From NCBI GenBank assembly GCA_016744515.1, contig JADGEF010000002.1, forward strand, positions 16,772 to 80,771: a stretch of 64,000 nucleotides of DNA, given 5' to 3'. The notes under the pieces were generated by a model, which worked only from the letters and a program-made list of their open reading frames with translations, did not search any database and was not told where the DNA came from. This DNA is from Marinifilaceae bacterium. GTDB lineage: Bacteria > Bacteroidota > Bacteroidia > Bacteroidales > Marinifilaceae. This document shows positions 10,594-19,752 of this stretch, in pieces (position 1 is the stretch's first letter; each line of letters begins with the position of its first letter). Made by a program: the position numbers and the translations under genes.

Positions 10594-11728
10594 TTTTAGA
10601 ACGTATTTAAAGAATTCAAGCATCACTTCTCTTGTAACTATTGTTTGGTACAAACATAACTAACTACCCAATCAACCCTGTCTTTTTGTTCTAAGATGCA
10701 CTTACACGTACCAGCATAACCATTTCCTAAGCACATAAAGCGAATTAAGCTAATTAGCAACTTAAGAAAACAACCTAAAAAGAAGAAAAAAATTACTGCG
10801 GAAAATATTACACAAATTATATATTATGCATAAAAGAACACCCAATGAGTAACTATTAAATTGATAGATTATTTACAAATCAGAGTCGTAAAAACAACAT
10901 GGGAAAATGATAATGAGAATCGAAAGAGCCTAGGCTAACAATAAGATATTGAATATTAAAATCCTTTACAACATCATAATGATTATCGTTTAATAGTCAA
11001 AACAATTTCATATTATTTGAAAATAGAATTGATGTAATCCTCAATAATAAGTTAATTTTATTCGATCATATACTATCGAACTTACAAGCGTAAATTAGAT
11101 GTTCCACTAGCAAAATAGCTAATAATCAAAAATGCTTAAAACACCTCACAATGAGGTATCTACATACAATTATAGATTGATTAGAAATACAAGAAAAGCA
11201 TTCCTTTTAAGTATGAAAACACAGGTATTATGCCAACTGGGAGGTTTCTTCTAAATAAAACAAACAAGATTATTTTTATTGCAACACACATTACACCATA
11301 AAAACCAAGCCAAAAATCATTCGCAATGCATTACAATAAATCAAAGTAATTCGGAATGTAAATCATTTAAAATTTGAGAAGAATGCAACCACATTCAATT
11401 AGTTTCTAACAAGTCACCTATTCAAAACTAATAAAGATTACGGAGAGGACTAGATTTAACAACAACGAATGTCATAAAGAGATATAAAAGTTTTTCAAGC
11501 ATGTGACAAAACTCACTAAATTTACTCTAAATAATCATTATGATAATCTGATCATTATTAGGTATTAAATCAATGGAGAAAACTCATCTGCCTATCAAAC
11601 ATCATAATCTGTGTTTTTTCTTGGTTCCATATTAATTCTGTAAAACTACCACATGCTAATTAAAATCTCTCTTTCAGATTATTTAATTTCTAAATTAAGA
11701 CTAGATACCATAAATTTTCACTGAAAGT

Positions 11729-13762
11729 CTAGTTAAATTTATAAGGTATTGTAAAATAAAAAACAGTCCCCTTTTCTAGTTCACTTTCAACCCAAATTTT
11801 CTCTTGATGCATTTCAATAAATTCTTGGCAAATAATTAAACCTAATCCATTTCCTGGATCGTTATCTCTTTTAGGTATACCAGTTTCCACATCGGATGTA
11901 AACAACTTTTCGATAGTTTCTGCTGATAAGCCTATTCCTGTATCACTCAAGCCAATTATCACTCTCCCTTGTTTAATTTTAGTTGAAATTTCAATAGAAC
12001 CACCTTTATCCGTAAACTTTATAGCATTTGACATCAGATTCCTCAAAATAGCATGTACCATTCGCTTATCTGCATATACAAAGAGTTGAGCTTCCGTCAT
12101 AATTTTTATGCTTATAGACTTTTCATTGGCAACATCTTCAAACAAAAGCACATTCTCAACAAATACATCATAGATATCAAAAGACTCAGGATTAAACTCT
12201 AATCGGCCTGTTTGAGATAAAACCCAATCCATTAAACTAGATAATAAATACATTGCTTTCTTAGAATTATTATTAATAATAAAAGAAAACTTCTCTAAAT
12301 CTTGAAAATTATTTTTCTTTACATTTTTAATAAGAAGGTCACTATAACTTATAATCGAGTTAAATGGACTTTTTAAATCATGGGCTATAATAGTGAAAAA
12401 TTTATCTTTCTCTGCATTGGATATCCTCAATCGCAATTCACTCTCAACCAAAGCCTCTTCTGTTTTTTTCCGTTCTGATATATCTCTTGTTACACCATGA
12501 TAACCTGAAATTTCACCATTCTCATCGTAACAAGGAGTTGCGGTAGCTTCAATCCAAATCCAACTTCCATCCTTACAAATCTGTTCCAACTCATAAATTA
12601 CAGGAACTGACTTTACACCCTGTTTCTCTAAAGCAATTCGTTCTTTATTTGCCTTTTTAAGCAATTCAATCCCTTCTGGTTTTAAAATAGACCATAGATA
12701 TGTTCCAATAACTGTCTCTGCCTTATACCCCCTAATTCGTTCATCTGCTGGACTAATATAAGTCGTGCGAAAATTACTATCCAGGTACCAAATTACATCA
12801 CTAGAATTCTCAGTAATAATTCTAAACTTCTCCTCACTTTTACACAATTCGTGATTTTTAAGCTTAAGACTAAACGTCTTCTTCCTAATTTGTGCTCGCA
12901 ATAACAAGTTCCATACAAAAACAAATATCACGATGATAATTACGACTAAAATTATAATTCCAATGTATTTCACGAGTTGACTATATTTTAAATCATCTCT
13001 TTCATATACTTTCCATTTACTTTGAAGTTTCAATAGCTCACCATTATCTCTTAACTTTAATATGCCCTGATTTAAAATATTCAACAGTAAAGAATCACCT
13101 TTCTTTACAGCCATACAATAAATACTTGGAAGTAAAGGTGGACCTTCTATTTTAATATTTTCATATTTATTTTCCTCAACTTCTTGCATTCCCAAAAAGT
13201 GTGGAGCAATAACATAATCAGCTACTCCTTGTTCAATTTTGGCTAAGGCATCCGGAAAAGAATTCGCAATAAGATAATTCTTATAGAGTCCCATCGGTTT
13301 AAGATATTTCTCAATAGATATATCGTCTTTCAAAACCACTAGTCTATAAGCATTTAAATTTAGAACATCTTCAAAATGTACATTTTCACGAACAAAGATT
13401 GAATAATATTCGGTATGAATGGGATAAGTAAAATCAACAAATTCTGCTCTTTCCTCTGAAAAAATAATTCCCGCAATAATATCAATTTCCCCTGATTTAA
13501 TATTAATTAAAGCGTCACCCCACTGACTAAGCTGAAAACTAAAATCAATATTCCTTTCTAAAGAAATAACATTTAGTATCTCAACATCTACACCAGAAGC
13601 TTTCCCTTTTTTATCAATAAAGGAAAAAGGTCTATATTCAAAATCGCCACCTACAATATACTCTTGAGCCGACAGTCTGGTAAAACCAGATAAATTTGCA
13701 AAAAGAATCAAAAATAAATAAAGACTTTTAACCTTCACAAGGGAATTTTTATACTTCACCAT
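11729..13762 (-). CDS. Sensor histidine kinase: periplasmic SBP_bac_3 domain, TM, PAS/PAC, HisKA, HATPase_c
   Basis: N-terminal amino-acid-binding-like domain (GGDFEYRPFSFIDKKGKASGVDVEIL), PAS/PAC (GYHGVTRDISERKKTEEAL), HisKA (FFTIIAHDLKSPFNSII), N/G boxes (NLMSNAIKFTDKGG, DTGIGLS, GNGLGLIICQEF). Confidence 0.9.
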   Translation of the reverse strand: MVKYKNSLVKVKSLYLFLILFANLSGFTRLSAQEYIVGGDFEYRPFSFIDKKGKASGVDVEILNVISLERNIDFSFQLSQWGDALINIKSGEIDIIAGIIFSEERAEFVDFTYPIHTEYYSIFVRENVHFEDVLNLNAYRLVVLKDDISIEKYLKPMGLYKNYLIANSFPDALAKIEQGVADYVIAPHFLGMQEVEENKYENIKIEGPPLLPSIYCMAVKKGDSLLLNILNQGILKLRDNGELLKLQSKWKVYERDDLKYSQLVKYIGIIILVVIIIVIFVFVWNLLLRAQIRKKTFSLKLKNHELCKSEEKFRIITENSSDVIWYLDSNFRTTYISPADERIRGYKAETVIGTYLWSILKPEGIELLKKANKERIALEKQGVKSVPVIYELEQICKDGSWIWIEATATPCYDENGEISGYHGVTRDISERKKTEEALVESELRLRISNAEKDKFFTIIAHDLKSPFNSIISYSDLLIKNVKKNNFQDLEKFSFIINNNSKKAMYLLSSLMDWVLSQTGRLEFNPESFDIYDVFVENVLLFEDVANEKSISIKIMTEAQLFVYADKRMVHAILRNLMSNAIKFTDKGGSIEISTKIKQGRVIIGLSDTGIGLSAETIEKLFTSDVETGIPKRDNDPGNGLGLIICQEFIEMHQEKIWVESELEKGTVFYFTIPYKFN

Positions 13763-14374
13763 TTATATTTCTAGTTTCCTTGAATTTATATCTCTATTAG
13801 TTATAACTAAATTAAGTTATTATGTTAAAATATTAAATCAAGCTAAATATGTTGGCTACATATAAGTTACATCAAAATTGTATCCTTTAGGGAATAAGAA
13901 TTTAATTACAAATTTCTCCGTCAATCTCATATAAGTTTTATAAAAAAAACAATCTTGTATTTATTCTTTTCACAGTCTATTTGCAATCTTAAATCCTCAA
14001 TATCACCTGATGATATACTAACAACTATAACGAATTAAACTATATTCACGAAAGTAAGAAAATACCAACAAAACAGAACAAAATAACTATGATTCATCAT
14101 TCTCATTTTACTTTCCGCATGAATATTATTAATAACGATTTAAAGATTAGCGGATACCATGAGTATAATTGAAACTGACATAGGTTCTTTTTCTTAGAAA
14201 TAGACTTCAACTAAATTTTTAGATAAATAAAATATTAGCGAAGAGCCATTACAATTTCAATTATTTCTTATAAAACTGTGTTCTATCAAAACATTGGTGT
14301 ACTCTCAAGTGAACACAAATATTCACTCCAATATAAACTACAGTAAATCAAGCATTGTCATATATATGAAAAAC

Positions 14375-14391
14375 TCCCTCTCTCTCCGCCA
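14375..14391 (+). other. tRNA-Ser-like 3' end fragment (T-stem 3' arm, acceptor 3' arm, discriminator and CCA) without the rest of a tRNA
   Basis: TCCCTCTCTCTCCGCCA parses as CCCTC (T-stem) + TCTCTCC (acceptor) + G + CCA; no matching GGAGAGA 5' arm lies about 85 nt upstream. Confidence 0.4.
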
Positions 14392-14413
14392 TGCAGAAAT
14401 GCAACAGAAAGAA

Positions 14414-14448
14414 AAGCCTTGTAAACTTAACGTTTACAAGGCTTTCTT
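14414..14448 (+). terminator. Strong intrinsic terminator-like hairpin not attached to a visible gene
   Basis: AAGCCTTGTAAAC-TTAAC-GTTTACAAGGCTT, 13-bp perfect stem, followed by TCTTC. Confidence 0.6.
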
Positions 14449-14649
14449 CATTTAGTACCAACGCAATTAAACACCTAAACCTACAATAAAACGGTGTTAC
14501 GCAAGCTGTAGATAAGAAAGGTTGAAAATTCCACACCTAACTTAGGTGCTAATACACTAAAAAACACCCAAAAAGGATGATTTAGGCTTTAAACATTAAC
14601 AAAATGTTATTACACAAGCTCTCGTTATGTGAAATAAGCACACGTAAGA

Positions 14650-14679
14650 TTTGATTTGCCCATTTTTGTTTTAACTTTG
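14650..14679 (+). promoter_or_regulatory. Bacteroidota-type promoter candidate upstream of deoB
   Basis: TTTG (14650-14653), 18 nt, TAACTTTG (14672-14679); matches the TTTG / TAnnTTTG architecture with slightly short spacing. Confidence 0.45.
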
Positions 14680-14847
14680 CAGTACTACAAACAACTTGTG
14701 AAATCACTCCCGATTGAATATTATATACAAATATTATAATCGACAGATAACTACGAGACCATATTTTAAGCTTTATTTCCTTGAGAAGTAGACTTGTTTA
14801 TGATTACCCTACTCATAAGGCTATCTTAATAAATTTAAATTAAAGAT

Positions 14848-16026
14848 ATGATTCCTAGAATTGAACGTGCTACGATTGTAGTTCTTGACAGTGCTGGTGT
14901 TGGGGCTTTGCCTGATGCCGCTGATTTTGGAGATGTAGGCTCAAACACATTCGGTAATATTGCTAGTCATTGTGGTGGCATACACTTACCTAACATGCAA
15001 AAACTTGGCTTAGGAAACCTAACCGATATTAAAGGTGTAGAACCTACTTCAAATGCTAATGGTGCATACGGAAAAGCTGCCGAAGCATCAAAAGGAAAAG
15101 ATACAACAACAGGACACTGGGAAATTGCCGGTGTTGCCATTGAGAAACCTTTCCCAACCTATAGCAATGGCTTTTCTGAGGAAGTTATTCGTCGTTTTGA
15201 AGAAAGAACTGGACGCAAAGTAATGGCTAACAAGCCAGCATCTGGTACAGCTATCTTGGATGAGTATGGTGAGGTACAAATGAAAACTGGTAATTGGATT
15301 GTTTACACTTCTGCTGACCCGGTATTCCAATTGGCTGCGCATGAAGAGATTATTCCTCTTGAAGAATTAAACAAGGCTTGTGAAATCGCACTTGAAATAT
15401 GTTCTGAACTTGCTCCTGTTGCTCGTGTGATTGCTCGTCCTTATTTAGGAAGTGGAGAAGGAAACTTCGCTAGAACATCAAATCGTCATGACTATTCTGT
15501 TTTACCTCCTCGTCCAACCGTATTAGATCGTTTATTAGATAATAGACTTGATGTAATTGGTATTGGTAAGACTAGCGATATTTTTGCTGGTCAGGGAATC
15601 TCTGATTCTCGCGGAACCAATAAGAATAATATGGATGGTATCAACAAAACTCTTACAGCACTTGAGGAAGATACTAAAGGCTTAATTTTCACCAATCTTG
15701 TTGATTTTGATATGATGTATGGTCATCGAAGAAACCCTGAAGGCTATAAAGCTGCCTTGGAGGAGTTCGATCGTAAATTGCCAGAAATTCAAAGTCGTTT
15801 GAAAGAGGATGAGATTCTTATCTTAACAGCTGATCATGGCTGTGATCCAACTTACAAGGGAACCGACCACACTAGAGAATATATTCCAATACTTGTTTAT
15901 GGTAAGAATATCAAAAAAAATATCAACCTAGGGACACGCTCTACTTTTGCTAATATTGCAGCAACGGTTGAAGAGTTACTACTAGGAACAAAAACTGAAG
16001 GTAGTTTTGCAAAAGACTTATATTAA
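14848..16026 (+). CDS. deoB: Phosphopentomutase
   Basis: ATIVVLDSAGVGALPDAADFGDVGSNTFGNIA, KGKDTTTGHWEIAG, ADHGCDPTYKGTDHTREYIPIL motifs. Confidence 0.97.
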   Translation: MIPRIERATIVVLDSAGVGALPDAADFGDVGSNTFGNIASHCGGIHLPNMQKLGLGNLTDIKGVEPTSNANGAYGKAAEASKGKDTTTGHWEIAGVAIEKPFPTYSNGFSEEVIRRFEERTGRKVMANKPASGTAILDEYGEVQMKTGNWIVYTSADPVFQLAAHEEIIPLEELNKACEIALEICSELAPVARVIARPYLGSGEGNFARTSNRHDYSVLPPRPTVLDRLLDNRLDVIGIGKTSDIFAGQGISDSRGTNKNNMDGINKTLTALEEDTKGLIFTNLVDFDMMYGHRRNPEGYKAALEEFDRKLPEIQSRLKEDEILILTADHGCDPTYKGTDHTREYIPILVYGKNIKKNINLGTRSTFANIAATVEELLLGTKTEGSFAKDLY

Positions 16027-16057
16027 TAAGTTGCATTATACATTTAATAGCGCAAGA

Positions 16058-16090
16058 GGGTGTCCATAATAATGGATACCCTTTTTTATT
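16058..16090 (+). terminator. Rho-independent terminator downstream of deoB
   Basis: GGGTGTCCAT-AATA-ATGGATACCC followed by TTTTTTATT. Confidence 0.8.
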
Positions 16091-16412
16091 TCAGCGCAAT
16101 ATGTCATAAATACTCACCTTTACATTGTCAAGGGATGATTCAAAAAACACAATTACCTAAGTGCATGACAAAAACCTGAACATATCTATACTATTTTTAT
16201 TTTCAAAACTCAACAATATGTTTGCAATATTAAGACAACCCACATTTGAATATACTGTTGGCCTTTCGTCCGTGTTTTATTTTAATTTTCTTTACATTTT
16301 CATAAATGAATATTCCAGTTTTGTAACACCAGACAAAAGCGATCATAACAAGAAGCGTCCATTTTTCAATTCGATTATAATGAAGAAACTCTTCAAACTT
16401 AAGAGAGTAAAG

Positions 16413-16535
16413 AATCCTCGGGGCAAGCCCACGAGGCATTCTTAATATTTTTTTTAAAAATTTTAGTATTTCATGACATCGAATCATAAAATACCACATT
16501 GCGAGGCAAGCCTCGAGGAATTAACCTCGGAGAGA
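16413..16535. repeat. Cluster of GC-rich palindromes (CCTCGgggcaagcccaCGAGG and CGAGGCaaGCCTCG) in an AT-rich spacer
   Basis: Hairpin aagaatCCTCGGGGCAAGCCCACGAGGcattctt, then gCGAGGCAAGCCTCGaggaattaacctcgg about 90 nt later. Confidence 0.55.
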
Positions 16536-16696
16536 TTAAAAAAGTATGCGTTTGTCCTGATTTTCATAAGAGGCAAAGTCTAAAATCCACTAAAAATGCT
16601 TAGTTTTGCATGCTTTTTATATAGATGAACAAGCAACGTAGAATTTTATAATCTGACGAATCGAAATCGCAATATAGAATTCTGCAAAAGATCAAA

Positions 16697-18292
16697 TTGA
16701 AAGAAACACGACTAGCAATGGCTTTTATAGACGAAATAAATAGAAGACGTACCTTTGGTATCATCTCTCACCCCGATGCAGGTAAAACCACACTAACCGA
16801 AAAACTTTTGTTATTTGGTGGAGCAATCCACGTGGCTGGTGCCGTAAAATCAAATAAGATTAAGAAGACTGCAACGTCTGACTTTATGGAAATTGAGCGT
16901 CAGAGAGGGATCTCTGTTGCTACTTCGGTAATGGGTTTCGAATACAAAGGACATAAAATCAACATTCTGGATACACCTGGTCACCAAGATTTTGCTGAAG
17001 ATACCTTCCGTACACTTACAGCTTGCGATTCGGTTATTATTGTAATTGATGTTGCAAAAGGGGTCGAGGCACAAACCAGAAAATTGATGAAGGTTTGTCG
17101 TATGAGGAAAACGCCAGTGATCGTTTTCATTAATAAGATGGACCGTTCAGGTAAGGACGCTTTTGATTTGCTTGACGAAATTGAAGAAGAATTACAATTA
17201 AATGTGAATCCTTTGAGTTGGCCTATTAATATGGGACCTGATTTTAAAGGAGTTTACAATATCTACCATAAAAATTTAAGCCTTTTTACACCTGCAACTC
17301 AAACCATTCAGGAAACTATTGAATTTAACGATATTGATAGTCCTGAATTAGAAGATCATATTGGCGACGATGCTGAAATACTTCGTGAGGAATTAGACTT
17401 AGTATCTGGTGTTTATCCCGAATTTAGTGTTGAAGATTATCTAAATGCTGAAATTGCACCTGTTTTCTTTGGTTCTGCTTTGAATAATTTTGGTGTACAG
17501 GAACTCCTTGATGTATTTATCAAGATTGCTCCTTCTCCACTGCCTTGCCAGACTGTTGAACGCATTATAGAGCCAACTGAAGAAAAATTCTCTGGTTTTG
17601 TATTTAAGATTCATGCCAATATGGATCCTAAACATCGTGATAGAATTGCCTTTGTAAAAATTGTATCGGGTACTTTTAAAAGAAATACGCCTTACCTACA
17701 CGTTCGTAATGGCAAGAGGGTAAAATTCTCAAGTCCAACAGCTTTTATGGCCGAGAAAAAATCGATTGTTGAGGAAGCTTTTCCTGGTGATATTATCGGT
17801 TTGCACGATACAGGAAACTTTAAAATTGGTGATACCTTAACTGAAGGTGAAAAAATCAATTTCAAAGGTATTCCATCATTCTCTCCTGAGCTGTTTAAGT
17901 ACATCGAGAACGCTGATCCGATGAAATCAAAACAATTGGCAAAGGGAATTGATCAGTTAATGGACGAAGGTGTGGCACAGCTATTCACCTCTCAATTTAA
18001 TGGTCGCAAGGTTATTGGCACGGTAGGTGCTCTTCAGTTTGAGGTTATCGAATACCGTTTGCTTCACGAGTATAGCGCATCGTGTCGTTGGGAACATATT
18101 AATCTTCACAAAGCATGTTGGATTAAATCGAATGACGATGAAGAGTTGAAAGAATTCAAAAAAGCTAAATACCAATTTATAGCCAAAGACAAGCATGGAC
18201 GAGACGTGTTTTTAGCTGATTCGGGTTATATGTTGCAAATGGCACAAGCGAATTATAAGAATTTAGAATTCCATTTTACTTCTGAATTTTAA
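16697..18292 (+). CDS. prfC: Peptide chain release factor 3
   Basis: [67 protein letters not shown]; full length. Confidence 0.97.
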   Translation: MKETRLAMAFIDEINRRRTFGIISHPDAGKTTLTEKLLLFGGAIHVAGAVKSNKIKKTATSDFMEIERQRGISVATSVMGFEYKGHKINILDTPGHQDFAEDTFRTLTACDSVIIVIDVAKGVEAQTRKLMKVCRMRKTPVIVFINKMDRSGKDAFDLLDEIEEELQLNVNPLSWPINMGPDFKGVYNIYHKNLSLFTPATQTIQETIEFNDIDSPELEDHIGDDAEILREELDLVSGVYPEFSVEDYLNAEIAPVFFGSALNNFGVQELLDVFIKIAPSPLPCQTVERIIEPTEEKFSGFVFKIHANMDPKHRDRIAFVKIVSGTFKRNTPYLHVRNGKRVKFSSPTAFMAEKKSIVEEAFPGDIIGLHDTGNFKIGDTLTEGEKINFKGIPSFSPELFKYIENADPMKSKQLAKGIDQLMDEGVAQLFTSQFNGRKVIGTVGALQFEVIEYRLLHEYSASCRWEHINLHKACWIKSNDDEELKEFKKAKYQFIAKDKHGRDVFLADSGYMLQMAQANYKNLEFHFTSEF

Positions 18293-18347
18293 ACATACAA
18301 GGTTAAAGGGAATAAAGGTTAAAGTAAATAAGGATAAAGTAATATAT

Positions 18348-18722
18348 ATGTCTTTAGAAAAGGGATTAAATTTCTCACAAGAACTTACTGTTGAAGAAAA
18401 GAATACTGCCATTGCACATGGTTCTGGTAGTCTTCCTGTTTTTGCAACACCTGCTATGGTGGCATTTATGGAAAACACTGCTGTAAAATGCATCGCTAAT
18501 GATTTGGACAAAGGTTTAGATACTGTAGGAATTCAAATCGACACCAAACACATTAAAGCAACTAAAGTCGGTAAGAAAGTTACTTGTACCGCTAAATTAA
18601 CTGAAGTTGATGGTAAAAAATTAACTTTCGAAATTGAAGCGACTGACGAGGATGGTTCAATTGGTTCATCATTACACAAACGCTATATTATCGATCCAGT
18701 TAAATTTATGGAGAGAGCTTAA
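18348..18722 (+). CDS. Thioesterase, hotdog fold, FlK-like family
   Basis: HGSGSLPVFATPAMVAFMENTAVKCI...HIKATKVGKKVTCTAKLTEVDGKKLTFEIEATDEDG. Confidence 0.8.
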   Translation: MSLEKGLNFSQELTVEEKNTAIAHGSGSLPVFATPAMVAFMENTAVKCIANDLDKGLDTVGIQIDTKHIKATKVGKKVTCTAKLTEVDGKKLTFEIEATDEDGSIGSSLHKRYIIDPVKFMERA

Positions 18723-18749
18723 TAGACTGTTAGACAAACAAAAAAAATT

Positions 18750-18783
18750 GCCCATTCGGATAATATCGGAATGGGCTTTTTCA
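18750..18783 (+). terminator. Rho-independent terminator after thioesterase gene
   Basis: GCCCATTCGGATA/ATATCGGAATGGGC + TTTTT. Confidence 0.8.
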
Positions 18784-18833
18784 TGGCATGCTTTTTGGTT
18801 ATCTTCATAGAATATAAATCAACAAACTGAGCT

Positions 18834-19358
18834 ATGAAAATAATATTGAAGAAACTAATCAGCTCGCTCCTACTCATTGTATTAATCACAGGTGTTTCTG
18901 CACAGAAAAAAGAGGAACGAAAAGCAAAAAAACAGCAAAAATATCAGGAATGCTTGCAACTTATTGAAAGTGGTGAATTCAAATTTGAGGCTGAAAAAGC
19001 CTATCCTATGGGTGGAGAATCAATTGATTTGACAACGAATTACGGTTTTTTGAAAATTTCTAAAAATAAAAGTGAATGTGATTTACCATTTTTCGGACGT
19101 GCCTACAGAATGGAATATGGCGGCGACGGTGGAATGAATTTTGAAGGTGAGATTTTCAATGAAAAATGGACTCGAAATGACAAAAAAAATAAATTTACAT
19201 ATTCCTTTGATGTCAGAGATAAAGAGCGTTTCACTGTAATTCTGGAAGCTTTTTCTAAAGAATCTTGCTCTCTCATTATCCGCTGCGACTCAAAAGCTCA
19301 CATCTCTTATTCAGGACAAATAATAGAGCTTGAAGTGAAAGATTTAAAGGAAAAATAA
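18834..19358 (+). CDS. Secreted DUF4251-type protein
   Basis: Signal peptide; MGGESIDLTTNYGFLKISKNKSECDLPFFGRAYRMEYGGDGGMNFEGEI pattern. Confidence 0.75.
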   Translation: MKIILKKLISSLLLIVLITGVSAQKKEERKAKKQQKYQECLQLIESGEFKFEAEKAYPMGGESIDLTTNYGFLKISKNKSECDLPFFGRAYRMEYGGDGGMNFEGEIFNEKWTRNDKKNKFTYSFDVRDKERFTVILEAFSKESCSLIIRCDSKAHISYSGQIIELEVKDLKEK

Positions 19359-19372
19359 GCAAACGTTTGCAT
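19357..19372. promoter_or_regulatory. LacI/GalR (PurR)-type operator-like palindrome AAGCAAACGTTTGCAT
   Basis: Perfect 16-bp palindrome core (GCAAACGTTTGC) fitting ANGCAANCGNTTNCNT; overlaps the preceding stop codon, about 85 nt upstream of the first asnA leader ORF. Confidence 0.4.
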
Positions 19373-19455
19373 TTTTTGTTAACACAAAATCAACTAGATA
19401 TATTTTTTTATTCGAAAAAACTTATCTAGTTTAGCAGTCACAAACAAAGAGAAAT

Positions 19456-19530
19456 ATGAGATCATTCAACAATAATAATGCTTTTAATAATTTAATGAAT
19501 AATAATTCATCGAAAATGGGAAGCTTGTAG
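19456..19530 (+). CDS. Asparagine-rich leader peptide 1 of asnA attenuator (MRSFNNNNAFNNLMNNNSSKMGSL)
   Basis: 24 codons, 9 Asn; stop codon adjoins the arm of a predicted antiterminator; followed by an intrinsic terminator. Confidence 0.85.
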   Translation: MRSFNNNNAFNNLMNNNSSKMGSL

Positions 19531-19558
19531 TTGTTTGACAAAAACATATAAAACACTT

Positions 19559-19587
19559 AAGCCTTCCCAAAACGGAAGGCTTTTTTT
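19559..19587 (+). terminator. Attenuator terminator 1 upstream of asnA
   Basis: AAGCCTTCC-CAAAAC-GGAAGGCTT + TTTTTT; competing antiterminator arm GGGAAGCTT at 19518-19526 pairs with AAGCCTTCCC (one bulge). Confidence 0.85.
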
Positions 19588-19608
19588 ATAACCAATTTTT
19601 ACGTGAAC

Positions 19609-19653
19609 ATGTATTCTTTCAATTTAAATAATAATAATAATAATTTTCACTGA
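19609..19653 (+). CDS. Asparagine-rich leader peptide 2 of asnA attenuator (MYSFNLNNNNNNFH)
   Basis: 14 codons, 7 Asn including 6 consecutive AAT codons; followed by antiterminator arm and intrinsic terminator. Confidence 0.82.
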   Translation: MYSFNLNNNNNNFH

Positions 19654-19686
19654 GAGTGAGAAAGGATACCAACATGCATTTGTTAT

Positions 19687-19717
19687 AGCCTTTCACACAC
19701 AGAGAGGCTTTTTTTTT
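19687..19717 (+). terminator. Attenuator terminator 2 upstream of asnA
   Basis: AGCCTTTC-ACACACA-GAGAGGCT (8 bp incl. one G-U) + T9; antiterminator arm GTGAGAAAGG (19656-19665) pairs with CCTTTCACAC (19689-19698) with one mismatch. Confidence 0.82.
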
Positions 19718-19752
19718 ATCAAGAATTTTAATTTTAACCAGAATAAAAAAAC

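Noticed and set aside
14300-14391. Complete tRNA-Ser gene
   Set aside because: Only the last 17 nt fit; no complementary acceptor 5' arm, D-arm, anticodon arm or T-loop.
16161-16499. Overlapping opposite-strand ORFs of 94 and 89 aa
   Set aside because: They run across the palindromic spacer, have no recognisable motifs, and overlap each other; treated as non-coding.
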